From Onishia taeanensis (GTDB lineage: Bacteria; Pseudomonadota; Gammaproteobacteria; Pseudomonadales; Halomonadaceae), in NCBI RefSeq assembly GCF_900100755.1, contig NZ_FNCI01000014.1:1-64000 (forward strand): a stretch of DNA of 64,000 nt, read 5' to 3'. Position numbers and translations under genes: made by a program. How positions within the stretch are numbered: position 1 is the stretch's first letter; every line of letters starts with the position of its first letter. This document shows, piece by piece, positions 54,215 to 62,895 of the stretch. The notes under the pieces are model-generated. The model ran no database searches, had not been told where the DNA came from, and worked only from the letters and a program-made list of their open reading frames with translations.

Positions 54215-55240
54215 ATGCCATCATCCGACAAGGTGCCAGACAATTCGCCATACCCTTCACCAGGCGCCTCACCAGAAGTGCTGGCCTTCGGTGAGGCCAT
54301 GACCATGTTCGTCGCCAAACATTCAGGAGCGTTGTCTGACGTCGAGCATTTCCAGCGCCGCATCGCCGGGGCAGACACCAATGTGGCCATCGGCCTGGCA
54401 CGCCTGGGCCGGCACGTCGGCTGGCTGAGTCGCGTCGGTGATGACGGTTTCGGGTGCTATATCCGTCGCACCCTGGAAGCCGAAGGCCTGGACTGCCGAT
54501 ACCTGATCGATGATCGGGAGCATCCGACAGGGCTGGTGTTCAAGGAGCGCGCCGCCAATGGCGCCGACCCGCACGTCGAGTACTTTCGTCGCGGCAGCGC
54601 CGCCAGCCACCTCTCGCCACATGATGCGGCAGCGGTGGACTTCACCGCCCTGCGCCATCTGCATGCCACCGGTATCCCGCCGGCTTTGTCGTCTAGCTGC
54701 CGAGAGCTCTCCTGGTACATGCTCGACAAGGCGCGGGAGGCCGGCGCCAGCATCTCATTCGACCCCAACCTGCGACCCAGCCTGTGGAGCAGCGACGCCG
54801 AGATGGCGACGACCCTCAATGCCATGGCCGCCAAGTCAGACTGGGTGCTGCCAGGGCTGGCCGAGGGGCAACGCCTGACGGGGCTGTCGTCCCATCAGGA
54901 TATCGCTGACTTCTACCTCGAGCGCGGTGCCAAGGCGGTCATCATCAAGTTGGGGCCCGAAGGCAGCTACTATCGCGGCGTGATTGGCGGTCAAGAGCAA
55001 AGCTTCATGATGCCCGGCCTGGCGGTCTCTGAAGTGGTCGACACCGTCGGTGCCGGCGACGGTTTCGCCGTGGGCGTGATCAGCGCTCTGCTCGACGGCC
55101 GCTCACCCCAGGAGGCCCTGCATCGCGGCAACCTGATTGGCGCCGAGGCGGTTCAGGTCAGAGGCGACATGGAGGGCTTGCCCCAGCGCGCCCGCCTGGC
55201 GCAGCTCGAGACCCGCTTCGGCTTGCCAAAAGGGCAATGA
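54215..55240 (+). CDS. kguK: PfkB-family sugar-acid kinase (2-ketogluconokinase KguK or KDG kinase)
   Basis: Kinase of 341 residues. The PfkB signature VVDTVGAGDGFAVGV is near residue 275, with the catalytic Asp in GAGDG; the N-terminal substrate region is AFGEAMTMF and AGADTNVAIGLARLG. Sequence alone does not separate 2-ketogluconate kinase from 2-keto-3-deoxygluconate kinase. The order ptxS-kguE-kinase-reductase favours KguK, while a uxuA further on would need a KDG kinase, so the enzyme may serve both. About 20 unstructured residues precede the fold. Confidence 0.8.
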   Translation: MPSSDKVPDNSPYPSPGASPEVLAFGEAMTMFVAKHSGALSDVEHFQRRIAGADTNVAIGLARLGRHVGWLSRVGDDGFGCYIRRTLEAEGLDCRYLIDDREHPTGLVFKERAANGADPHVEYFRRGSAASHLSPHDAAAVDFTALRHLHATGIPPALSSSCRELSWYMLDKAREAGASISFDPNLRPSLWSSDAEMATTLNAMAAKSDWVLPGLAEGQRLTGLSSHQDIADFYLERGAKAVIIKLGPEGSYYRGVIGGQEQSFMMPGLAVSEVVDTVGAGDGFAVGVISALLDGRSPQEALHRGNLIGAEAVQVRGDMEGLPQRARLAQLETRFGLPKGQ

Positions 55241-55324
55241 GCCGACGCTAGTGAATGGCAAGTAGTCACCCAATGAACGTGAACGGACGCCTAGGATCCC
55301 TGGCCTCCCCACAAGGAGTTTGAG

Positions 55325-56311
55325 ATGAAAAAGCGCATCGTGGCGTTTCGTCGCCTGAACGACGACCAGCTTGATCAGCTGCGCGGCGACTTCCACGTCG
55401 ATTATTTCGATAACCTGGAATCCGCCGACGACCCGGCCTTCCTCGCCGCCTTGGCCAAAGCCCACGGGCTGGTCGGCGCCAGCCTCAAGATCACTCCGGC
55501 GCTGCTCGACAAGGCGCCGCACCTTGAAGCCATCGCCAGCATCTCGGTGGGATATGACAACTACCCGGTGGAAGAGCTCACCCGGCGCGGCATCCTGCTG
55601 TGCAACACGCCGGATGTGCTGACGGAAACCACCGCCGATACCGGCTTCCTGCTGATCATGGCCACGGCCCGGCGTGCCGTGGAACTCGCCGACTTCGTCA
55701 AGCGCGGCGACTGGCAGTCAAGCATCGGCGAGGCGCAATTCGGCTCTGACGTACACGGCAAGACGTTGGGCATGGTCGGCCTCGGCCGCATTGGCGCGGC
55801 CATCGCCCGACGCGGCGCACTCGGCTTCGGCATGCCGATCCTGTATTCCAACGCCTCGCCCAAGCCGGCCCTGGAGAAGGAGCTGGGGGCGCGGCGCTGC
55901 GAGCTCGACGAACTGCTCGAAGCGGCCGACTTCGTCTGCGTCACGGTGCCCCTTAGCGCCCAGACCGAGCGACTGATCGGTGCCAGGGAATTCGCGCTGA
56001 TGCGCCAGTCGGCGATCTTCATCAACATCTCCCGCGGCAAGGTCGTCGATGAAGCCGCCCTGATCGCGGCACTCGAGCAGGGCGAGTTTCGCGCCGCCGG
56101 GCTCGATGTCTTCGAGCAGGAACCGCTGCCCAAGGACTCGCCGCTACCGCAGATGGCCAAGGTGGTAGCGCTGCCCCATATCGGTTCCGCGACGGTGGAA
56201 ACTCGTACCGCCATGGCCCAGCGAGCCGTCGATAACATCACCCTGGCGCTGGGTGGCCAGCGCCCCATCAGCCCGGTCAACACCGATGCCTGGGCAACTC
56301 TCAGCGACTGA
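55325..56311 (+). CDS. kguD: 2-ketogluconate-6-phosphate reductase, KguD-like (D-2-hydroxyacid dehydrogenase family)
   Basis: NAD(P)H-dependent reductase of 328 residues. It has the two-lobed D-2-hydroxyacid dehydrogenase fold: Rossmann GMVGLGRIGAAIARR, catalytic Arg in INISRGKVVDEAAL, Glu in FEQEPLP, His in LPHIGSATVETR. GhrB/TkrA-type glyoxylate or 2-ketogluconate reductases are close relatives, so the precise substrate rests on the operon. In the kgu pathway it yields 6-phosphogluconate. AAGGAG precedes the ATG. A hairpin follows the gene. Confidence 0.8.
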   Translation: MKKRIVAFRRLNDDQLDQLRGDFHVDYFDNLESADDPAFLAALAKAHGLVGASLKITPALLDKAPHLEAIASISVGYDNYPVEELTRRGILLCNTPDVLTETTADTGFLLIMATARRAVELADFVKRGDWQSSIGEAQFGSDVHGKTLGMVGLGRIGAAIARRGALGFGMPILYSNASPKPALEKELGARRCELDELLEAADFVCVTVPLSAQTERLIGAREFALMRQSAIFINISRGKVVDEAALIAALEQGEFRAAGLDVFEQEPLPKDSPLPQMAKVVALPHIGSATVETRTAMAQRAVDNITLALGGQRPISPVNTDAWATLSD

Positions 56312-56321
56312 TTGCCCGTAT

Positions 56322-56357
56322 GGGCCGTTTGCCAAGCCATGCCCCGGCGAACGGCCC
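56322..56357 (+). terminator. hairpin after kguD
   Basis: GGGCCGTT (56322-56329) pairs with AACGGCCC (56350-56357), extended inside by GCC/GGC. It lies 11 bases after the stop. No T-run. Confidence 0.45.
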
Positions 56358-56480
56358 GAGTTGACGTCTCACCCGATAGCCACCGCCCACCCACGCCGAT
56401 AGCTTCCTCGCTCGCCGATATTCCCGTATGTTGTAAAGTGAAAATCGACAGGCTCCACGAGCCGAAATAAGAAGCGATCA

Positions 56481-57737
56481 ATGCCTACAAGCGATGCAGG
56501 GTCGGGCATGAGCAGACAAGGCAAGCACGGCCCGGAGAGGCCGCAGGACAATCACACCGAGCTTTGGCAGCTGTGGCGAGAGTTCGCCATAACCCTGCGC
56601 ACGCCGGACTATCGCCTCGCCAAGGCGCAGGACTTCGGTGTCTTCACCACTGGCGCCTTACTGATCACCGCCGTCTTCGTGCTACTCAACATCGCCTGGG
56701 ACTATGCGATCGATCCGGTAAACGCTCACCAGGCGATTGGCCACCGGCTATTCCAGAGCGCGGCCGTGCTGGTGTGGGCAATCGCCACCTGGTGCCACGT
56801 TCACTCCTGGCCGGCCCGGCTGGCAACGATACTGGTACCTCTGATGGTGCAAGTGAGCTTCATCGAGGTCCTGTCGCTGCTCGACAACGGCAACGCCTTT
56901 GGCATTGGCGGCTTCCTGTATTTCTTTATCTTCGTGCCCTTCCTGCTGCTTGCTCAATCGCTGCGCCTCTCGCTGCTGGTGCTGGCGCTCATCACCGTCT
57001 TCCCACTGTTCGCGCCTACGTTTGGGGTCTCGGCGGATCTCGACCGCGAGATCTATCTGGCCTATATGCTGATCAGCTTTCCGCCAGTGGTGGCGCTGCG
57101 GATTTTCTTCGAGTACCTGTACTGGGGCCTCTATCGCTACCGGCGCCAGATAGAGCACCATGCCAACACCGACGGCATGACGCGCTTGCTCAATCGCCGC
57201 CGCTTTCTCCTCGAAGGCACGAAATTGCTGGCAGACGCCCGCCACCGCAACCAAACAGCAAGCCTGGTGTTCATCGATATAGACCACTTCAAGACCATCA
57301 ATGACACCTACGGACATCACATCGGCGATATCGCCATCGACCACCTGGCCGAGATAATGCGTCAATGCGCCCGCAGCGGTGACCTGGTTGCCCGCTACGG
57401 TGGCGAAGAGTTCATGGTGCTGCTGCCCTCAACCGAGTTGGGGCTGGCCAAAGAGGTTGCCCAACGCCTGCGCAGAACGGTCGCCAGCACACCTCTGAAT
57501 GTGCCGGAAACCGATGTTCCCGACCTCGAGTTGACCATCAGCGCCGGGGTCGCCAGCAACAACCCGCAGGATGGTAAACCGCACGACATCGATGTACTGA
57601 TCCACAATGCTGATCTCGCCGTCTACGCCGCCAAGCGTGGCGGTCGCAACCGCGTCGTACGCTTCGAACGCGATATGAATACACAGGATCAGCACGACTC
57701 TCGCGCCGATGGCACCCCTTCCTCCGCCGGTAACTGA
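56481..57737 (+). CDS. membrane-bound GGDEF diguanylate cyclase
   Basis: Protein of 418 residues. After a cytoplasmic start of about 55 residues there are about six membrane segments (roughly residues 55-215), possibly a sensor module, then a GGDEF domain (about 230-400). The active site is YGGEEF, and RSGD five residues before it is an intact inhibitory site, so c-di-GMP feedback is expected. It stands between the kgu cluster and a LacI/TRAP locus without belonging clearly to either. Confidence 0.85.
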   Translation: MPTSDAGSGMSRQGKHGPERPQDNHTELWQLWREFAITLRTPDYRLAKAQDFGVFTTGALLITAVFVLLNIAWDYAIDPVNAHQAIGHRLFQSAAVLVWAIATWCHVHSWPARLATILVPLMVQVSFIEVLSLLDNGNAFGIGGFLYFFIFVPFLLLAQSLRLSLLVLALITVFPLFAPTFGVSADLDREIYLAYMLISFPPVVALRIFFEYLYWGLYRYRRQIEHHANTDGMTRLLNRRRFLLEGTKLLADARHRNQTASLVFIDIDHFKTINDTYGHHIGDIAIDHLAEIMRQCARSGDLVARYGGEEFMVLLPSTELGLAKEVAQRLRRTVASTPLNVPETDVPDLELTISAGVASNNPQDGKPHDIDVLIHNADLAVYAAKRGGRNRVVRFERDMNTQDQHDSRADGTPSSAGN

Positions 57738-57826
57738 CCCAACGGCCTGCACCGCAGCGCGCTTTACCAGCCGTATCACTAGCCGCATCTCCGCCACTGA
57801 TGACGCCTGCCACGACTAAAGGTTAA

Positions 57827-57869
57827 TTGGTGATCGGCTGAGGCTCTTCTAGATTTGGATCAATCCAAA
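57827..57869 (+). promoter_or_regulatory. promoter and LacI-type operator of the second LacI regulator
   Basis: TTGGTG (57827-57832), 17 bases, TAGATT (57850-57855). The palindrome TTTGGATCAATCCAAA (57854-57869, 7 of 8 pairs) overlaps the -10. A closely similar site lies in the start of the TRAP binding-protein gene (59097-59112, 13 of 16 identical). Confidence 0.65.
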
Positions 57870-57909
57870 AATACCTGTTCCACCTATCCCCGCGCCGATG
57901 GAGCACCGC

Positions 57910-58998
57910 ATGACTCAAGACACCGCCCCCGCCTCGAGCCGTCGCGAATCCGGCAGCGTTACGCTGCAGGACATCGCCGCACATGCCGGGGTGTCGCGCT
58001 CGACGGTGTCGCTGGTACTGCGCGAAAGCCCACTGGTCGCCGACCGCACCCGCATCAAAGTCCAAGCCGCCATCAAGGAACTGGGATATGTCTACAACCG
58101 CGGTGCTGCCGCCCTGCGCGGCAGCCATACCGCAACGCTCGGCGTGGTGGTCTACGACATCGCCACCCCCTTCTTCGGCGCCATGGTGGCAGGCATCGAT
58201 GCAGCCCTGAATCGCGAGGGCTACGTCTCTTTTCTGGCCAATAGTGAAGACTCCCCCGAACGCCAGCAGCGCTTCCTGGAGCGCATGCGCGAGCATCGCG
58301 TCGACGGCATCCTGCTGTGCCCGGCCGAAGGCACGCCCGCTTCGCTGATCGATACCCTGGCCAGTTGGTCGCTGCCCTGTGTACAGGTGCTGCGCCACAT
58401 CGGGGAGCCGCCCTTCGACTATGCCAGCAGTGATTTCGCCCGCGGGGTCCATCAGGCCGTCGGCCATCTGGTCAAGCTGGGCCATCGCCGCATCGCCTTT
58501 CTCGGCGGCCATGCCCAACACTCGGCGACCCAGGAGCGCTGGCAGGGCTATTCGGATGCCCTCGCCCATCACGACCTGGGTTATCAGCGCCTGGTGCGCG
58601 GACAGGTGACGCGCCGTGCTGGACTGGAGCTGATCGAAACGCTGATGCAGGAAACACCACGCCCCACGGCGGTGATCTGCCACAACGACTTGATGGCTTT
58701 CGGCGCCATGCTTGGCCTCAAGCGAATGGGCCTGACTCCCGGCGTTGACTGCGCGGTGATCGGCACCGATGACGTCGAGGAAGCCGCGCTCAGCGACCCG
58801 GCCTTGACCAGCGTCGCCACACACCCCTATGCCATCGGCGAAGAAGCCGCACGCCTGGCGCTGCGTCGCATCGCCGACCCCAACGGAGCCCGCGAGCAGG
58901 TCGTGCTGGCCCCGCGACTTCAGATACGCGAATCCTGCGGCAGCGCATCGCAAGCAACGCTTCCCGCATCGCCGATCACGTCTGACTCGACCACCTGA
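57910..58998 (+). CDS. LacI-family transcriptional regulator
   Basis: Regulator of 362 residues with helix-turn-helix VTLQDIAAHAGVSRSTVSLVLR (about 17-38) and a sugar-binding-type effector domain (NRGAAALRGSHTATLGVVVYD onward). It is directly followed by a TRAP transporter operon whose first codons contain a palindrome resembling that in front of this gene, so it probably represses both. GGAG lies six bases before the ATG at 57910; an ATG four codons earlier is less well placed. The effector is unknown, perhaps a hexuronate or aldonate given uxuA nearby. Confidence 0.85.
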   Translation: MTQDTAPASSRRESGSVTLQDIAAHAGVSRSTVSLVLRESPLVADRTRIKVQAAIKELGYVYNRGAAALRGSHTATLGVVVYDIATPFFGAMVAGIDAALNREGYVSFLANSEDSPERQQRFLERMREHRVDGILLCPAEGTPASLIDTLASWSLPCVQVLRHIGEPPFDYASSDFARGVHQAVGHLVKLGHRRIAFLGGHAQHSATQERWQGYSDALAHHDLGYQRLVRGQVTRRAGLELIETLMQETPRPTAVICHNDLMAFGAMLGLKRMGLTPGVDCAVIGTDDVEEAALSDPALTSVATHPYAIGEEAARLALRRIADPNGAREQVVLAPRLQIRESCGSASQATLPASPITSDSTT

Positions 58999-59086
58999 GC
59001 AGCCCCAGCCGCTGGTTGTGATGACTGCCGGTGGCATTTAACCAAGACCCGCAATGACAACAACGAACTCTCGGAGAGGTAGCAAC

Positions 59087-60097
59087 ATGAGCCAAAAATG
59101 GATCGATCCAAAAACACAGCATTCCATGAAACGCGGCCTGGTGACCGGTGTCTTGCTCGCGGCGGCCATGGGCATGGCGAGCGCCGCTCAGGCATTCGAC
59201 CTGCGCTTTGGACACGGCGGCACCGAAGACACCGCCTATCAGCTAGGGGCCGAGAAATTCCAGGAACTGGTCAGTGAGAACAGTGATGGCGAGATCGGGG
59301 TGCAGATCCTCGGCAACTCCGTGCTTGGCCATGAAACCGAGATGTTCGAACAGCAGATGGCGGGCGCCCTGGACATGTCGATCATCAACCCTGGGTTGAT
59401 CACCGACTTTTCGCCCACCGCCAATGTCTTCTCGATTCCCTTCATGTATCGCGACGTCGACCACTGGCGGACGGTGCTCGACGGCCCGGTGGGTCGCGAG
59501 ATCGCCGACAAAATCGAGGACGAAACTGGCGTCAAGGTGCTGGCCTTCTTCGGCGGCGGCAAACGCCAGATCGTCAGCACCCGGCCGCTTGAGAGTCTCG
59601 ATGACCTGGAAGGCATGAAGCTGCGCACCAACCCCACCAAGCCGCTGATCGCCGCCTGGTCCGCCCTGGGCGCCGAGCCCACGGTAATGGCCTGGAAAGA
59701 GATCTACACCGGCCTTCAGCTGGGCGCCATTGACGGGCTGCTCAATGAAGCCGAGTGGATCCAGCGCATGCGCTTTCATGAGGTGGCGCCCCATATCGGG
59801 CTCTCGCAGCACGATATCACCGTGCGCCTGCTGACCATGTCGGAAATGACCTGGGACCGCCTCGACGCCGATGAACAACAGGCCGTCATGGCGGCCGCGC
59901 AGGAAGCCGCCATCTACGCCCGTGGGGTACAGCTCAAGCAGGACGCCGAGGCTCTGGACCAGTTGGTTGAAGAGGGGGCGACGCTCCACGAACTGGACCG
60001 CGAGCGCATGCAGGAAATCGTCAAGGCGCCGCTGGCCGAGGTGATTGACGACATGGGGCTAAGCGAGCTCCACCAGAAGATCATCAACGCCGGTTAA
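59087..60097 (+). CDS. DctP-family TRAP transporter solute-binding protein
   Basis: Periplasmic receptor of 336 residues. The signal peptide core (KRGLVTGVLLAAAMGMASAAQA) begins only at residue 14; the first 13 codons overlap an operator palindrome. Mature-protein motifs of the DctP family: LRFGHGGTEDTAYQLG, the carboxylate-binding arginine region MKLRTNPTKP, and WKEIYTGLQLGAIDG. It likely binds a sugar acid (inference from neighbours). The start at 59087 has GAGAGG in front; the ATG at 59126 gives a shorter signal peptide but no ribosome-binding site. Confidence 0.9.
   Translation: MSQKWIDPKTQHSMKRGLVTGVLLAAAMGMASAAQAFDLRFGHGGTEDTAYQLGAEKFQELVSENSDGEIGVQILGNSVLGHETEMFEQQMAGALDMSIINPGLITDFSPTANVFSIPFMYRDVDHWRTVLDGPVGREIADKIEDETGVKVLAFFGGGKRQIVSTRPLESLDDLEGMKLRTNPTKPLIAAWSALGAEPTVMAWKEIYTGLQLGAIDGLLNEAEWIQRMRFHEVAPHIGLSQHDITVRLLTMSEMTWDRLDADEQQAVMAAAQEAAIYARGVQLKQDAEALDQLVEEGATLHELDRERMQEIVKAPLAEVIDDMGLSELHQKIINAG
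59097..59112. promoter_or_regulatory. LacI-type operator inside the start of the TRAP binding-protein gene
   Basis: The core TGGATCGATCCA (59099-59110) is a perfect palindrome in codons 5-8. It matches the operator over the promoter of the preceding LacI gene at 13 of 16 positions. Confidence 0.62.
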
Positions 60098-60103
60098 CCC
60101 CCG

Positions 60104-60124
60104 TGCCGGGGCCAAGCCCCGGCA
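60104..60124 (+). other. intercistronic hairpin between TRAP binding protein and small permease
   Basis: TGCCGGGG and CCCCGGCA form a perfect 8-bp stem with a 5-base loop, seven bases after the binding-protein stop. It probably stabilises the upstream mRNA and lowers permease expression, as at 23492-23523 in the other TRAP operon. Confidence 0.6.
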
Positions 60125-60155
60125 TCTTCGTCACTTTCCAACCGAGGACAGCGTC

Positions 60156-60767
60156 ATGCCGACACTGCTTCACGGCCTGTCTCGCCTCAACCGACTCCTG
60201 GAGCGCGGTTTATACCTGATATTGCTGGCCCTGCTGACCGGCTTCATCGCCTTGATCATCTACCAGATCATCAGCCGCAACCTGCCGCTATTGCCACGGC
60301 TTTACTGGACCGAGGAGTTCAGCCGTTTTGCCTTCCAATGGATGATCATGCTGGGCACTGCGGTAGGCGTACTGCACGCAGACCACTTCGTGCTGGAGGC
60401 CTTCCCTCGTGGTTCGCGGGCCGATCTGGTCACCCGCTGGATCCGGGATCTGGCCTGCCTGTCAGTAGGGGTCATTTTCATCGTCTACGGCAAGGATTTC
60501 GCCCTGTCCGGCCTCAGGCGCCACGCCACCGCCTCGGGGCTATCGATGGTCTATGTCTATTCGGTCTTCCTGATCAGCGGCATTTTCATTTCCCTGTTCA
60601 GCGTCCAGCGGCTGCTGCATGCCCTTTATGAAGGCATGGATAGCATGGAGGCGGCCCTAAACACGCCCAGCGAAATCGAGTCGATTTCCGAGTCCGCCGA
60701 CCCGCACAGTGCCGAGCTCGGCGAGCTTGCCCCCGCCCTTAACGACCATGACAGGAGCGCTTCATGA
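60156..60767 (+). CDS. TRAP transporter small permease (DctQ)
   Basis: Membrane protein of 203 residues with four hydrophobic segments and the DctQ-typical YWTEEFSRFAFQWMIMLGTAVG in the second. A conserved acidic/aromatic pattern supports the call. Unusually, about 40 residues of acidic, Ser-rich C-terminal tail follow the last membrane segment (SEIESISESADPHSAELGEL). The stop overlaps the large permease start (ATGA), so the two subunits are made together. Confidence 0.9.
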   Translation: MPTLLHGLSRLNRLLERGLYLILLALLTGFIALIIYQIISRNLPLLPRLYWTEEFSRFAFQWMIMLGTAVGVLHADHFVLEAFPRGSRADLVTRWIRDLACLSVGVIFIVYGKDFALSGLRRHATASGLSMVYVYSVFLISGIFISLFSVQRLLHALYEGMDSMEAALNTPSEIESISESADPHSAELGELAPALNDHDRSAS

Positions 60768-62071
60768 TCCCCATGGACTGGATCTTCGTGCTGCCGTGGC
60801 TACTCTTCGGGCTACTCGGCGTCTTGATCATCGCCGGTGTACCGATCGCCATGGCCCTGGTACTGACCGCCGTCGGTATCATCACCCTCGACCCGCGGCT
60901 GACCTACTGGGTGATGTTCCAGCGCATGTACAACGGCATGGACTCCTTCGTGCTGCTGGCCGTTCCACTGTTTCTGCTGGCCGGCAACCTGATGAACGCG
61001 GCCCGCATCACCGACCGCCTGATCACCCTCTGCATGCGCCTGGTGGGTCACCTAAAGGGCGCTCTAGCCCACGTCAACGTCCTGGTCAGCATGCTGTTCG
61101 CCGGCGTGTCCGGCTCATCCACTGCCGATAGTGCCGGTGTCGGCACCGTGTTGATTCCGGCCATGAAGCGCGAAGGCTATCCGGTCAACTTCGCCGTCGC
61201 GGTCACCGCTGCCTCGTCCGTGATGGGCATCATCATCCCACCGTCGATCAACATGATCGTCTGGGGCGCGCTCACCAACACCTCGATCGCCGGACTGTTT
61301 CTTGGCGGCATCCTGCCCGGCGTGATGATCGGCGTCACCCAGCTCGCGCTTAACATGGGCTATGTGCGCCGCTATCAGGTGCCGGTGAGAAAGCGCGTCT
61401 CGCTTGCTGAGCTGATGAGCTCCGGCAAGGACGGCCTGCTGGCGGCGGGCATTCCCGTGGTGATCATCGGCGGCATCACGCTTGGGCTGGTCACTCCGAC
61501 CGAGGCGGCCGTCATCGCCGTACTGTATGCCTTGGCGCTGGGCTTCGTGGTCTATCGCGAGCTGAGCCTGCGCCAGGTGCTTAACGCCTCCACCGACACC
61601 GTGCGGCTGTGCTCACTATCCCTGTTCAGCCTGGTCGGTGCGGCGATCTTCGGCTATCTGATCAGCTTCTACCAGATTCCTCCCAAGCTGATGGCCGGCG
61701 TCAGCATCAGCGATCCGGTCGTGCTACTGCTGATCATGACCGCGGTCATGCTGGTGATCGGCACCTTCATGGATTCGCTGCCGGCCATGGCGATCATGGC
61801 GCCCATCTTTCAGCCGCTGGCCATGCAGGCCGGGGTACATCCCGTACAATTCGGGGTGATTGGCGTCATGGCGCTAGGCCTTGGGTTGATCACTCCACCC
61901 TACGGCCTGTGCCTGATGATCTCGGCCAAGATCGGTGGCATTCCGTTGCTGAAAGCCCTGGCCACCACGATGCTCTACCTAGCCGTGATGCTGGCCGTCA
62001 TCGTGCTGTTGATCGTTTATCCCGATTTGGTGTTGGCGATTCCGCGCCTGATCGCGCCTGACTTCGTGTGA
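60764..62071 (+). CDS. TRAP transporter large permease (DctM)
   Basis: Channel subunit of 435 residues with about 12 hydrophobic segments. DctM features: VPLFLLAGNLMNAARI, FAGVSGSSTADSAGVGTVLIPAM, ASSVMGIIIPPSINMIVWG and GVMALGLGLITPPYGLCL. With the binding protein and small permease it drives Na+-coupled uptake of an organic acid, probably a hexuronate or aldonate. It is followed by a short GGGCCCT hairpin. Confidence 0.93.
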   Translation: MIPMDWIFVLPWLLFGLLGVLIIAGVPIAMALVLTAVGIITLDPRLTYWVMFQRMYNGMDSFVLLAVPLFLLAGNLMNAARITDRLITLCMRLVGHLKGALAHVNVLVSMLFAGVSGSSTADSAGVGTVLIPAMKREGYPVNFAVAVTAASSVMGIIIPPSINMIVWGALTNTSIAGLFLGGILPGVMIGVTQLALNMGYVRRYQVPVRKRVSLAELMSSGKDGLLAAGIPVVIIGGITLGLVTPTEAAVIAVLYALALGFVVYRELSLRQVLNASTDTVRLCSLSLFSLVGAAIFGYLISFYQIPPKLMAGVSISDPVVLLLIMTAVMLVIGTFMDSLPAMAIMAPIFQPLAMQAGVHPVQFGVIGVMALGLGLITPPYGLCLMISAKIGGIPLLKALATTMLYLAVMLAVIVLLIVYPDLVLAIPRLIAPDFV

Positions 62072-62091
62072 TCTAGTCCTACTGAGCCCTA

Positions 62092-62110
62092 GGGCCCTCG
62101 CGAAGGGCCC
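62092..62110 (+). terminator. hairpin after the TRAP permease
   Basis: GGGCCCT and AGGGCCC form a perfect 7-bp stem with a 5-base loop, 20 bases after the stop; the tail ATTCATGTTT is weakly T-rich. It may only attenuate read-through into the following HAD gene. Confidence 0.5.
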
Positions 62111-62136
62111 ATTCATGTTTCTACCGAGAGGTTCCC

Positions 62137-62814
62137 ATGCCCAACCGCCTATGCCTGCTCTTCGATTCCGACGGCACTCTGGTCGATAGCGAGATCCTGC
62201 TCGCCGAGGTCATGGCCGAAGTTCTCACTTCTTTCGGCCTGCCCTTTAGCGCCCGCCAGTACATGGACGAGTTTCGCGGCGTGCGCTTCCTGACCATCGT
62301 CCGGGAGCTAGAAACGCGCTTCGGTACACTCGGCGAAACGCAACTGGCGGCGATGGAAGCCGCCATGCGAGAGCGTATGGCAACGCGCATGCAAAACGAG
62401 CTGCTGGCGATCGACGGCATGCCGAGTGCGCTGGAGGCGCTGGCCGCGCACCCCAAGGCCGTCGTCTCCAACGGCCCCGAGGCCAAGATTCGCTGCGCCA
62501 TGCAAAGCACCGCGCTGGCACGCCACTTCGACAACAACTTGTTCAGCGCCTATACCCTTGGCGTCTGGAAGCCCGACCCGGCGCTCTACCTCAAGGCCGC
62601 CGAGGCCATGGGCTATCCACCCGAGCGCTGCGTGGTCATCGATGACGCGTCGGTGGGCGTTGAAGCCGGGCTCGCCGCCGGCATGCAGGTGGTACACCTC
62701 AACCATTTTGCCGATCAGGAAAGCACGCCAGCAGGCGCCCACGCGATTCACCATGCCCGCGAGTTGCCGGTCTTGATCGCCAAGCTGGCTGCCAGATTGC
62801 CGCAGCCGATCTGA
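62137..62814 (+). CDS. HAD-superfamily (subfamily IA) phosphatase
   Basis: Phosphohydrolase of 225 residues. Motif I is FDSDGTLVDS with the nucleophile and acid/base Asp, motif II VVSNGPEAKI, motif III lysine in WKPDPALYL, motif IV VIDDASVGVEAG. It resembles YieH-type phosphatases acting on small sugar phosphates such as 6-phosphogluconate. Adjacent to sugar-acid transport genes, it may remove excess sugar-acid phosphates (inference). GAGAGG precedes the ATG. Confidence 0.86.
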   Translation: MPNRLCLLFDSDGTLVDSEILLAEVMAEVLTSFGLPFSARQYMDEFRGVRFLTIVRELETRFGTLGETQLAAMEAAMRERMATRMQNELLAIDGMPSALEALAAHPKAVVSNGPEAKIRCAMQSTALARHFDNNLFSAYTLGVWKPDPALYLKAAEAMGYPPERCVVIDDASVGVEAGLAAGMQVVHLNHFADQESTPAGAHAIHHARELPVLIAKLAARLPQPI

Positions 62815-62847
62815 GCCGGCCGCGCCTTCCGCCAGACGAAGATGCTC

Positions 62848-62866
62848 CCGCCGGTAGCACCGGCGG
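62848..62866. terminator. convergent hairpin between HAD gene and uxuA
   Basis: CCGCCGGT and ACCGGCGG form a perfect 8-bp stem with a 3-base loop in the 80-bp gap between two converging genes. No T-run on either side. Confidence 0.6.
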
Positions 62867-62895
62867 TAGACTGGCGCCTCAAGCGTGCCTTCTGT

